This document shows, piece after piece, positions 7,601 to 15,340 of a DNA stretch of 64,000 nt. The notes beneath the pieces were generated by a model that had not been told where the DNA came from, made no database searches, and saw only the letters and a program-made list of their open reading frames with translations. A program made the position numbers and the translations under genes. Source of the DNA: an uncultured Eubacteriales bacterium (GTDB lineage: Bacteria > Bacillota > Clostridia > Oscillospirales > CAG-272). The stretch spans positions 26,991 through 90,990 of the forward strand of contig CAKTAA010000002.1 in assembly GCA_934526185.1 (NCBI GenBank). The letters are read 5' to 3'. Position 1 is the stretch's first letter, and each line of letters starts with the position of its first letter.

Positions 7601-9211
7601 CTATTCTAAGTAAATGTGTGCACCAATTGCGGGACTTACTTTAGTTGCAGGAAGCAAGTAACCGGAATTTAGCGCCTCTGACATAACATATCCGCGACGG
7701 AAATAACAAGTTGAAACTGCCAACCTGCATTGATAGATGTCATCTAAAAAGACTTTAGGAAGATCAGCACAAACCATCCCATAGATCTCATCATACAAGC
7801 CTTTCATCATATCTTTTGCACTTTCCGCTAATACCGAGAGCTCAGATACCACGCTTGTGTCCATATTATTAACCGTATTCCTAATCTCATCCATATTCAG
7901 CGTTACAATAGTTGGAATATATGAGTTTTCTGTTTTTTTCAAGTATCCATAATCTAATAGATTTTTAATAAGCTCACGTTTTCCTTCTACTTTTTTGCCC
8001 AACACAATATCGCACAGAACCTGCGATTCTTCATCGGTAAGATAATCCGGTGTGTTGGCGGAAATACCGTCGAACTCATATCTAAAATGCTGAAATCCGT
8101 GATTACTTCCGTGATTTCCAACAAAATTAGGTTCTGTTACATGACAGTCCTGATATCCAATGATGTCCCATCGTCCGTTGTCAGGACGCTTGGTAAAATC
8201 ACGATTTCTTGGTGCTTTGTATATAAAGTAGTCAAATGCCAGCATGAGAAGCGACCATTTCGCACTTTCATAATCCTGATGTGCCCCGTAAAAATTCTTT
8301 CCTTGCATTACAAATGCGTCATTCAGGCTATCCACAAAAGTCGTCAACGCTTTTGTTATCGAAGGCGCAGCAGTTAACCAAGCAATATGAGTTTGTTCTT
8401 GTGCAGCGCAGCTTATGATTGGAAAGGACGTTTGATATTTATTCTCGGTTTTTATCAAAAATGTTTCACGGGTGAGCCACTCAAGTTCATCTTCCATGTA
8501 AGGGAGAGCAATACCTAACTCCAAGGAAAGTTCTTCGGCTTTCGATGGATTTCCATATGATTCCAACAGTACGTTTTTGTACAGTTTGTGTTCCATTACG
8601 TTGTAGGGCTGATTTTTGTCACCGGGACGAGAGCAATTACTACAAAAAGTTACTTCATCCGGTTTATAGCTTCTTACTCCAAATTCTCTTGACATATCCA
8701 TACCTTCTTTCAATATAATTCGTGCGCGGTGAAGTCTTTGTTGAACCGCGCTTACCGAAAGTGAGAGCGGCGATGAAATATCGCGAACGCTTTTGTTCTC
8801 TAAATAATAGGCGACGACAATGTTGCGATAATCGCTTTTGATGAACGCCAGCTCCCGCCGAAGCAGAGCCATCTGCTCTGTTTGTATCATTTCATCAAGG
8901 GTATTTTCGCTTTCGTCTTTAATCTCAAAATCACTGATATCGGAACCGGTTACCGATTTGTTTCGATTGTGCCTTTCTTTTGCCCATACCGAATAACGGT
9001 TGCGCGCGATCTGCCATATCCATGCTGAAAAGTTTGTAGGAACCGTGCCTTTATTTAAAGCTATGATAATCTGGACCGCAATATCCTGCGTCAAATCTTC
9101 CGCTTCAATATTACTCCCCGTTTTTTTCAGACAGAAGTAAAACAGCTTTTCCATATAGTTATCGGTAAAATCATTGATATGCCGATCACGCATTCCATTC
9201 GCTTCTTTCAT
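7601..9211 (-). CDS. ECF-type sigma factor with a 350-residue C-terminal extension
   Basis: 536 aa. Residues about 20-80 form sigma region 2 (YFCLKKTGSNIEAEDLTQD, then FSAWIWQIARNRYSVW). Residues about 115-170 form region 4, ending SVSAVQQRLHRARIILKEGM. A short Cys pair (CSNCSRPG, near residue 190) begins a long extension with no family I recognise; it includes an EDELEWLTRETFLIK winged-helix-like part and an aromatic-rich middle. ECF sigmas are normally about 180-200 aa, so the extension probably acts as a built-in sensor or anti-sigma module. AAAGGGGGG precedes ATG 9211. No separate anti-sigma gene lies next to it. Confidence 0.85.
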   Translation of the reverse strand: MKEANGMRDRHINDFTDNYMEKLFYFCLKKTGSNIEAEDLTQDIAVQIIIALNKGTVPTNFSAWIWQIARNRYSVWAKERHNRNKSVTGSDISDFEIKDESENTLDEMIQTEQMALLRRELAFIKSDYRNIVVAYYLENKSVRDISSPLSLSVSAVQQRLHRARIILKEGMDMSREFGVRSYKPDEVTFCSNCSRPGDKNQPYNVMEHKLYKNVLLESYGNPSKAEELSLELGIALPYMEDELEWLTRETFLIKTENKYQTSFPIISCAAQEQTHIAWLTAAPSITKALTTFVDSLNDAFVMQGKNFYGAHQDYESAKWSLLMLAFDYFIYKAPRNRDFTKRPDNGRWDIIGYQDCHVTEPNFVGNHGSNHGFQHFRYEFDGISANTPDYLTDEESQVLCDIVLGKKVEGKRELIKNLLDYGYLKKTENSYIPTIVTLNMDEIRNTVNNMDTSVVSELSVLAESAKDMMKGLYDEIYGMVCADLPKVFLDDIYQCRLAVSTCYFRRGYVMSEALNSGYLLPATKVSPAIGAHIYLE

Positions 9212-9681
9212 TTTTTCGCCCCCCTTTCATCCATATAGTGTGGTATTTTTCGATTTGCTGACAAGATTTTAAATAATTATATCACAAGTTTTCGAAGATT
9301 TCATCCCGCATTTGCCGCCGATTTTTATCCTATATATGGATCGTAACAAAAAAAGAATTATAGAATAACAGACAAAGGAAGCACAGGATCAAGCCGTACT
9401 TTCTTCATTTTCTTTAACTGCGCAGTCTCATTGAGAAAAACAACAGCCCCGAACGTTTCACCGATTGGTTCGGGGCTGTTGCTTTCTTGAAAAATGATAC
9501 ATAAGCCTTTGTTTGTGGCAGTATAGGGTGATCCGCTCTGTACCGCCACTTCTTCATACCCCAATTATTCCCGCAGACTTATTTAACAATGTTCAAGAGC
9601 AGTTACAGAAAAACAAAAGAGCTGTCGCATAATTCAAAGGACGACTGTACAAAAGCCTTGGGTTTATTTTGTTTTAGGTAC
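9212..9681. other. intergenic region with a terminator-like hairpin
   Basis: No convincing gene. A 13-bp perfect stem AACAGCCCCGAAC / GTTCGGGGCTGTT sits at 9442-9480. A possible -10 (TATAAT, minus strand, 9281-9276) for the sigma factor gene is present with a poor -35. Confidence 0.45.
9436..9480 (-). terminator. 13-bp stem hairpin with T-run on the minus strand
   Basis: Stem 9442-9454 with 9468-9480 and a 13-nt loop; on the minus strand GGGGCTGTTGTTTTTC follows. On the plus strand the T-run is weaker. No coding gene feeds into it from the right, so it may end a small RNA or be a remnant. Confidence 0.5.
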
Positions 9682-9711
9682 TTGACAAGTCGTTTGATTT
9701 AATGTTATATT
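9682..9711 (+). promoter_or_regulatory. promoter of the SGNH hydrolase gene
   Basis: TTGACA (9682-9687), then TTATAT/TATATT at 9705-9711 with 17-18 nt between. About 30 nt further lies the start codon at 9743. Confidence 0.7.
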
Positions 9712-9742
9712 TAATCTAAATGTATTGTATGGAGGAATATTT

Positions 9743-10384
9743 ATGGCGAAACGCATTTTATTCCAAGGCGATTCTATCACGGATTGTGGTCGCACCGCCC
9801 CGAACGGCGGTTTCGGTATAGGTTATCCCTGTTTTGTGAAGGCACAGCTTGAATATGAGTACCCGGGTGAATACGAGTTCATCAACGCTGGTATTAGTGG
9901 CAATCGCGTGGTGGATCTGTATGCGCGTATCAAAGCAGATTTCATCAATATCGCACCCGATTACGCCAGCATCTATATTGGCGTGAACGATACTTGGCAT
10001 GAGATCGAGCATCGAAACGGTGTGGATACCGAGAAGTTTGAGAAGATATACACTATGCTGCTTGACGAGGTGAAGGCTGCCTGCCCGGATATTAAGCTTA
10101 TGATCATGACACCGTTTGTGTTGGAAGGCCCCGCTACCTGCAATACCGAAGAGATCCCCAATAAGTTTAAACTTTTTAAAACTGACGTGGCAGAAAAAGC
10201 TGGCGTGGCTAAAAAAATGGCAAAAAAATACGGACTGCCCTGCATTGAACTGCAGCCGATCTTCGACGAGGCGTGCACCAGGGCACCTGTTGCGCATTGG
10301 ACGGGCGATGGCGTGCATCCTACTTCCGCTGGCCACGAGATGATCAAACGCCACTGGATTGCAGTGTTTGAACAGATGATTTGA
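9743..10384 (+). CDS. SGNH/GDSL-family esterase
   Basis: 213 aa from ATG 9743, which has GGAGG seven bases upstream; the ORF is open a little further left but without a ribosome site. SGNH blocks are clear: FQGDSITDCGR with the catalytic Ser, an Asn-Gly type block (NAGISGNRVVDL), GVNDTWHE, and DGVHPTSAGHEM with the catalytic Asp and His. No signal peptide, so it works in the cytoplasm. The family removes acetyl or other acyl groups from carbohydrates; the closest type is the acetylxylan or rhamnogalacturonan esterase group. It is monocistronic, with its own promoter and terminator. Confidence 0.9.
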   Translation: MAKRILFQGDSITDCGRTAPNGGFGIGYPCFVKAQLEYEYPGEYEFINAGISGNRVVDLYARIKADFINIAPDYASIYIGVNDTWHEIEHRNGVDTEKFEKIYTMLLDEVKAACPDIKLMIMTPFVLEGPATCNTEEIPNKFKLFKTDVAEKAGVAKKMAKKYGLPCIELQPIFDEACTRAPVAHWTGDGVHPTSAGHEMIKRHWIAVFEQMI

Positions 10385-10394
10385 ACGAAAAAAA

Positions 10395-10419
10395 ACGACC
10401 GCTTATGTGGTCGTTTTTT
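10395..10419 (+). terminator. bidirectional terminator between the hydrolase and tRNA genes
   Basis: ACGACC (10395-10400) pairs with GGTCGT (10409-10414), with an A-run before and a T-run after. It can stop the plus-strand hydrolase transcript and, from the other side, the minus-strand tRNA transcript, whose 3' end abuts it. Confidence 0.75.
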
Positions 10420-10505
10420 GGTGCGGGTAAGAGGACTTGAACCTCCACGAAGTTGCCCCCACTAGAACCTGAATCTAGCGCGTCTGCCAATTCCGCCATA
10501 CCCGC
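10419..10505 (-). tRNA. tRNA-Leu(CAG)
   Basis: Minus strand reads GCGGGTATGGCGGAATTGGC at the 5' end, has a CAG anticodon in the loop CTAGA-TTCAGGT-TCTAG, a long class II variable arm, a TTCAAGT T-loop and an encoded CCA end. The acceptor stem GCGGGTA pairs with TACCCGC. Confidence 0.93.
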
Positions 10506-10606
10506 CTATTTGATTTTCCCCTCGGCACTTCAGCATTTTCAAGAAACCGGAACGTCCATTCTTTCCTTCAGAACCCGTGAGGATAGTTCATGCAGACAAT
10601 GTCTGC

Positions 10607-10691
10607 TGGTGCGAGAAACGGGACTTGAACCCGTATGGTATTCACCACACGCCCCTCAAACGTGCGCGTCTGCCAGTTCCGCCACTCTCGC
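10607..10691 (-). tRNA. tRNA-Leu(GAG)
   Basis: Minus strand starts GCGAGAGTGGCGGAACTGGC, with anticodon GAG between CACGT and GCGTG arms, a class II variable arm, TTCAAGT T-loop and encoded CCA. Acceptor stem GCGAGAG pairs with the 3' end. It lies 101 nt upstream of tRNA-Leu(CAG) on the same strand, so both may be one transcript. Confidence 0.93.
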
Positions 10692-10866
10692 ATACATGAA
10701 ATATCAGCTTATATATTATATCATATTTTTTGAAATTGTCAACACGTTTTTTGAAAAAAGTGGATTTTGTGCAAAAATCCAAAAACAGGCCGTGAATTTC
10801 GCCGCAATTTACCATATTTACCGGTTTAGGCTATTGCTTATCCGATTCATGACAGCATATAAAATC

Positions 10867-10895
10867 GGGACAGCACTGATATCTTATGATATAAT
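10867..10895 (+). promoter_or_regulatory. probable promoter of the AraC/GyrI gene
   Basis: GGGACA (10867-10872), 17-nt spacer, TATAAT (10890-10895). The -10 is consensus; the -35 matches four of six positions. Confidence 0.5.
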
Positions 10896-10923
10896 TAGTA
10901 ACAATAGAAGGGAGGTGGGAGAC

Positions 10924-11826
10924 ATGGATTGGATATCCGGAATGCAAAAGGCAATTGATTATATTGAAAATAACATAACGAATGAGCTCCATTATGATGA
11001 GATTGCAAAAATCGGCTGTTCGTCAAGCTATCATTTTCAGCGTGTATTCAGCCTGCTCTGTAACTGTACACTGGGTGAGTATATCCGCAATAGAAGAATG
11101 ACTCTGGCCGGGGCAGAGCTTGCCGCAGGCAAGATAAAGGTCCTCGAAGCGGCTTTCAAGTATGGCTACGACAGTCCTGACAGCTTTTCAAGAGCTTTTG
11201 TAAAATTTCATGGTATAACGCCGTCGTCGGCACGCGATCCGGGAGCAAATCTGCGCACTTTTTCAAGAGTTTCTATGAAAATAATGATGGAGGGTGGAAG
11301 TATGATGGATTACAAAATTGAAGAAAAACCGGAAATGATTTTAACGGGATACAAACGGCGTTTTACCGGAACACCGGCGGAGCGCTTTGAACAGGAGTGT
11401 GAATTTTACGTAACAACGCGCATAAATCAGTATATTCTGAAAGGTCTTGCGCATGATTGCGACACGGGTTACAGTATCATGACGAATTTTGACGATGAGG
11501 GGTACGATTTCTATATTTCATCTCTGCTGAACGAATGGACACGCAACAATCTCGAAAAAGAGCTGGGCAGTGCGAAAGAGGCCGGACGGTTTAAAAATAT
11601 TACAGTGCCGGCGCAGCTTTATGTGATCTGCGAAACAGAGAGGACAAAATACCCAACGATGCTGTTTATGGAACTAAGAAAGAGAATGGTGACGGAATGG
11701 CTTCCCTCGTCGGATTATATGCTGGCGGAAGCGCCGGAGATTTCGGTCTTGCATTGGTTTTCTCCGAAAAATAGCGGCAATCGCTATATAGAGCTTTGGA
11801 TTCCTGTGGTAAAAAGGGATGTCTGA
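10924..11826 (+). CDS. AraC-family regulator with GyrI-like effector domain
   Basis: 300 aa from ATG 10924, with GGGAGGTGGGAG just upstream. The frame is open further left but would run through the two tRNA genes, so that part is not coding. Residues 1-105 are a double HTH of AraC type (YIENNITNELHYDEIAKIG, YHFQRVFS, then YDSPDSFSRAFVKFHG). The rest, from DYKIEEKPEMILTGYKRRF, is a GyrI/BtrR-like small-molecule-binding domain ending YIELWIPV. Such regulators respond to drugs or amphipathic compounds. No target gene is directly adjacent, so the regulon is unknown. Confidence 0.9.
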   Translation: MDWISGMQKAIDYIENNITNELHYDEIAKIGCSSSYHFQRVFSLLCNCTLGEYIRNRRMTLAGAELAAGKIKVLEAAFKYGYDSPDSFSRAFVKFHGITPSSARDPGANLRTFSRVSMKIMMEGGSMMDYKIEEKPEMILTGYKRRFTGTPAERFEQECEFYVTTRINQYILKGLAHDCDTGYSIMTNFDDEGYDFYISSLLNEWTRNNLEKELGSAKEAGRFKNITVPAQLYVICETERTKYPTMLFMELRKRMVTEWLPSSDYMLAEAPEISVLHWFSPKNSGNRYIELWIPVVKRDV

Positions 11827-11916
11827 TGTGAACGTCCTGTATTTCTGAAACCAATTATTACAAAATGAAGAAATTCACGCATTCCGGAAGGAACACGGAA
11901 TGCTATACTGAGATTT

Positions 11917-11960
11917 AAAAAGTGCTGCGCTGCCACATGTCTTTGGGCGCGGCCCTTTTT
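11917..11960 (+). terminator. terminator of the AraC/GyrI gene
   Basis: AAAAAG-t-GCTGCGC (11917-11930) pairs with GCGCGGC-c-CTTTTT (11947-11960); the stem ends in a T-run. Confidence 0.65.
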
Positions 11961-11997
11961 GTATCCGCAGGCGCGCATGCTTTCTTTCATCAAAGGG

Positions 11998-12027
11998 TTG
12001 ACGACAATCCCCGTAAAATGGTATACT
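11998..12027 (+). promoter_or_regulatory. promoter upstream of mtnA
   Basis: TTGACG (11998-12003), 18-nt spacer, TATACT (12022-12027). It gives a leader of about 150-200 nt before mtnA. Within it GAGCCG and CGGCTC could pair, with TTTTCCTCTTT after the second, a weak attenuator-like arrangement; I do not recognise a known riboswitch. Confidence 0.6.
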
Positions 12028-12182
12028 GAACGCAAGGTCTGTTATTTCTGTAGCTGTCGGAGCCGTTGAAAACCCTTTAAGGACAAAACGCGGTTGAATG
12101 GACCGGACAAAGAAGATTCGGCGGCTCTTTTCCTCTTTGTACCCGGCGGCAGACATAACAAAATTATGAAGAAAAAAGAAAG

Positions 12183-13295
12183 GTGATGACAGCCCGTGTA
12201 TGCTGTCATACAGATATTTTTATGTCATCTTATATGCAGAATCAGGATCTTGAGACTGTAAGACTGGACGACGCGGATAGTGCGCTGGTTGTTCTCGACC
12301 AGACGGAGCTTCCGAGGCGTGTGGTGTATCTTCGTTTATATACAACAGAGGAAATCAGGGAAGCCATTTGCTCGCTCAGGGTGCGCGGTGCGCCGGCGAT
12401 CGGCGTCGCGGCGGCCTGCGGTCTGTATCTGGCTGCCAAACGCGCGGCGGAAAATTACGTGGAATTCGATCGGTTCTGCGGGAATGTGCAAAAGGCAAGG
12501 GAAAGGCTGGCCTCCGCACGACCGACGGCAGTCAATTTGTCATGGGCGCTGGAACGAATGTCGGCTGTACTGGAGGTATGCCAAACGAAGTCTGTTGCGG
12601 AAGCGGTCCGGAAGTTGCACGATACCTGCGAGGAGATTCGCAAAGAGGATATCAAGGTGTGTGAAGCGATAGGCGAATACGGACTTCAGCTTCTGAGGCC
12701 GGGAGACGGTGTTCTTACGCACTGCAATGCAGGGCAACTGGCTGCTGTCAGATACGGTACGGCTACCGCTCCGCTGTATTTGGCTCATCAGAGGGGATAT
12801 CATATTCGCGTATATACAGAGGAAACGCGGCCGCTGCTGCAGGGAGCGAGACTGACCGCGTTTGAGCTTCATAAAGCGGGTTTGGATGTCACTCTGGTAT
12901 GTGACAATATGAGCGCCGCTTTGATGCGGCAGAGATTGATTCAGGCAGTTTTTGTCGGATGCGACAGGGTAGCGGCCAACGGCGACACCGCTAATAAAAT
13001 CGGAACAGCGGTTCTGGCGGCAGTGGCAAAGCAATACGGCGTTCCCTTTTATGTGTGCGCTCCCGCTGCGACTGTTGATCTGCGGTGCGCATCCGGTGAT
13101 GTTATTCCGATAGAGGAAAGAGACGGAGCGGAAATTACCGAGCTCTGGTATCGGGAAAGAATGGCACCGGAGGGAATCCGTGTATGGAATCCTGCGTTTG
13201 ATGTGACAGACCACAGCTTGATCACTGCATTCGTGACCGAGAAAGGAATTGTTTACCCACCGTTCACAGATGGACTTGCCATATGCATGAAGTAA
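12183..13295 (+). CDS. mtnA: S-methyl-5-thioribose-1-phosphate isomerase
   Basis: 370 aa. It isomerises methylthioribose-1-phosphate to methylthioribulose-1-phosphate in methionine (or 5'-deoxyribose) salvage. Family motifs are present: RGAPAIGVAAACGLYLA near residue 70, VLTHCNAGQLA with the catalytic Cys, ETRPLLQGARLTAFEL, GCDRVAANGDTANKIGT with the catalytic Asp. The start is uncertain: GTG 12183 and ATG 12186 have AAAGG too close, and ATG 12234 (just before the conserved part) lacks a good site. It stands alone, but a nucleoside phosphorylase and a methylthioadenosine-deaminase-like gene occur 42 kb downstream. Confidence 0.9.
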   Translation: MMTARVCCHTDIFMSSYMQNQDLETVRLDDADSALVVLDQTELPRRVVYLRLYTTEEIREAICSLRVRGAPAIGVAAACGLYLAAKRAAENYVEFDRFCGNVQKARERLASARPTAVNLSWALERMSAVLEVCQTKSVAEAVRKLHDTCEEIRKEDIKVCEAIGEYGLQLLRPGDGVLTHCNAGQLAAVRYGTATAPLYLAHQRGYHIRVYTEETRPLLQGARLTAFELHKAGLDVTLVCDNMSAALMRQRLIQAVFVGCDRVAANGDTANKIGTAVLAAVAKQYGVPFYVCAPAATVDLRCASGDVIPIEERDGAEITELWYRERMAPEGIRVWNPAFDVTDHSLITAFVTEKGIVYPPFTDGLAICMK

Positions 13296-13358
13296 AGCAA
13301 GCTCTTGCATGATAAGGCATGGCGAAGTGAACCGTGTGATTTGCGAAAAAAATACAGA

Positions 13359-13406
13359 AAAAAACGCTCGAATGCAGTCGATGAGACCGCTGCCGGGTGT
13401 TTTTTT
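13359..13406 (+). terminator. terminator of mtnA, bidirectional shape
   Basis: AAAAAACGCTCG (13359-13370) pairs with CGGGTGTTTTTT (13394-13405) with GCAG/CTGC continuing the stem. Confidence 0.65.
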
Positions 13407-13461
13407 AGTAAAAAATAATTTCCAAAATTCATGAATCATTAAATTTTTATAAAGGGAAATA

Positions 13462-13490
13462 TTGACAAAATAAAAAAATATTTATATAAT
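13462..13490 (+). promoter_or_regulatory. consensus sigma-A promoter of the SLH-M23 gene
   Basis: TTGACA (13462-13467), 17-nt spacer, TATAAT (13485-13490), both perfect. The leader to ATG 13664 is about 165 nt and AT-rich; no known riboswitch was recognised in it. Confidence 0.85.
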
Positions 13491-13663
13491 AAAAATAGAC
13501 TAAAAATTAATTTTTAGTTGTATCATGCAAGGGGGCTGATTGACATGTTTTAAGTAGTTTTTGGCAGAGTGTATATAATGTTAGCGCAAACAACAAATAT
13601 AGTGAATGATGTGTTAAAAACATTTTCCTGCACGCATACTTCTAATAGGAAAGGGGATCATGG

Positions 13664-15298
13664 ATGAAACTGCGAAAAACATCTTGGAAGAAATCTTTTA
13701 TCAAACAAGCACGTATTGTTTTGATAGGTATGCTTGTGGTGACGCTGCTTTTGCCTTGTTTGATTTTTCCCGTTTCCGCACTTAATTATGCCGATGTTCC
13801 GTCTACTTATTGGGCATACCCCTATATTGACGAAGTGACTGACCGCGGCATTATGGAAGCATATACGGGGAATTATTTCAGGCCTTCCTACGCGATGACA
13901 AGGCTGTCTGCCGTTACGGCGCTTGGAAAGCTTGCGGGCGTTTATCCCAATGACAATTGTTCCTCGGACTTTACGGATATGCCGTCCGGCACGACTGGAT
14001 TGGCTTATGTTATGTGGGCTAAGGAAAACAATATTGTAAACGGCACGACTGCGACGACCTTTTCGCCCAACCTGAATATTACAAAAGAGTCGTTTGCCGT
14101 TATGATATACAATTTCCTTGTTGCATTTAATCATTCATACACACGGAGCACGACGGCTGCTTTCAGCGACCAGGCGGAAATATCCCCATGGGCGTTGGAT
14201 GCAGTAAAAGAGCTTCATGCAATCGGATTGGTGAGCGGGGACGAACATAACAATTTCGAGCCGGATCATGCGCTTCTTCGCTCGGAGGCGGCAGTCGTAT
14301 TCTCGCAGATTCCGAGTTGTACCACCTTGACAAACGGTATATGTTCCATAAAAAACTCTTCCACTTCGAGATATATGACCGTTAAAAATACGGCATTAGG
14401 TTATACCGGATTGAATACGACGGCCAACAACTATATTGTAACGGAAGCTGTTGATAACAGTCGCGGCGCGCAGTATTTCAGATTTACCCAAGACCTTGAA
14501 ACAGGCTACTTTAACATTGCTCCGCTATGCAGCTTCTTCGGCTTTTACAGACAGCTTCAATCAACAGGATACGGCGCCGGCAATTCTGTTCTTACTGCTG
14601 TGCCGCAGGATTCCAACTATATGCGGTTCATTCCCGTACAGGTCGGCCCGAGATATCAGTTCGTTTTGGCTGCCAATCCAAATGTTGCGTTGGCTGATGT
14701 AGGCGGTTATGTGAAGCTGAAGGCGAAAAATACAAGCGACACCTCGCAGCTTTGGAATGTATATACCAAAACGGCCATTAAAAATGCAGAGACGGAATAT
14801 CGGAGCTTGAAATGGGCGCACCCGCTTGAAAATCCTTCAAATTATTATTTGACCTCTTCGTTCGGCTTTCGGTATTTGCCGGAGGTGTACGGATATGCAG
14901 ACCCTTGCCGGATGCATGCCGGAGTAGACCTTTCTGCGCCTACCGGTACAAAGCTTGTGGCGGTTGCGGACGGAGAAATTGAATATAAGGAACACGAGGC
15001 GTTGGGATTGTATGCGGTGCTAACTCCGTCGGATTCCCCCGGCGTTTTGGCGGTTTATCAACACATGAGCGTACAAGAAATCGAAGACCCCGAGGGGGTT
15101 ATACGTCCGCCCGGCGATATGTCTGTGGACAAGGGGCAATGCATCGGCTTGTCCGGCAGTTCCGGCGTAGGGACGGGGGCGCATCTGCATTTCGGTGTAG
15201 TGTATGACATAGCGGATGTGGCAAAGGAGGGTGACTTTGATACGTTCTTTTATCCCAACGCGTTCTACGGCCGGTACGTTAACGGCTTCTGGAGCTGA
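13664..15298 (+). CDS. surface protein: SLH repeats, beta-trefoil-like part, M23 peptidase
   Basis: 544 aa. A basic N-terminus and hydrophobic stretch (about 17-38, ending PVSA) form a signal peptide. Three SLH repeats follow (YADVPSTYWAYPYIDEVTDRGI; DFTDMP; FSDQAEISPWALDAVKELHAIGLV), which bind pyruvylated wall polymer. Residues about 228-370 look ricin-like (YMTVKN, QLWNVYT). The C-terminal 160 residues are an M23/LytM zinc endopeptidase with HAGVD (His418, Asp422) and HLHF (His507). It would cut peptidoglycan cross-links at the cell surface. AAAGGGG precedes ATG 13664. The duplicated lipoprotein gene follows 42 nt later, probably in the same transcript. Confidence 0.9.
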   Translation: MKLRKTSWKKSFIKQARIVLIGMLVVTLLLPCLIFPVSALNYADVPSTYWAYPYIDEVTDRGIMEAYTGNYFRPSYAMTRLSAVTALGKLAGVYPNDNCSSDFTDMPSGTTGLAYVMWAKENNIVNGTTATTFSPNLNITKESFAVMIYNFLVAFNHSYTRSTTAAFSDQAEISPWALDAVKELHAIGLVSGDEHNNFEPDHALLRSEAAVVFSQIPSCTTLTNGICSIKNSSTSRYMTVKNTALGYTGLNTTANNYIVTEAVDNSRGAQYFRFTQDLETGYFNIAPLCSFFGFYRQLQSTGYGAGNSVLTAVPQDSNYMRFIPVQVGPRYQFVLAANPNVALADVGGYVKLKAKNTSDTSQLWNVYTKTAIKNAETEYRSLKWAHPLENPSNYYLTSSFGFRYLPEVYGYADPCRMHAGVDLSAPTGTKLVAVADGEIEYKEHEALGLYAVLTPSDSPGVLAVYQHMSVQEIEDPEGVIRPPGDMSVDKGQCIGLSGSSGVGTGAHLHFGVVYDIADVAKEGDFDTFFYPNAFYGRYVNGFWS

Positions 15299-15340
15299 TG
15301 TTCCTCCCGAGGGGAAATATACAAAAAGGAGAATATGGTT

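Noticed and set aside
9358..9564. 68-codon minus-strand frame
   Set aside because: It reads through a 13-bp terminator hairpin and begins with a TTG lacking a ribosome site.
10453..10923. N-terminal extension of the AraC/GyrI frame
   Set aside because: It passes through both tRNA-Leu genes on the other strand and the ribosome site is at 10924.
12540..13439. 299-codon minus-strand frame opposite mtnA
   Set aside because: Antisense shadow, extends through the mtnA terminator.
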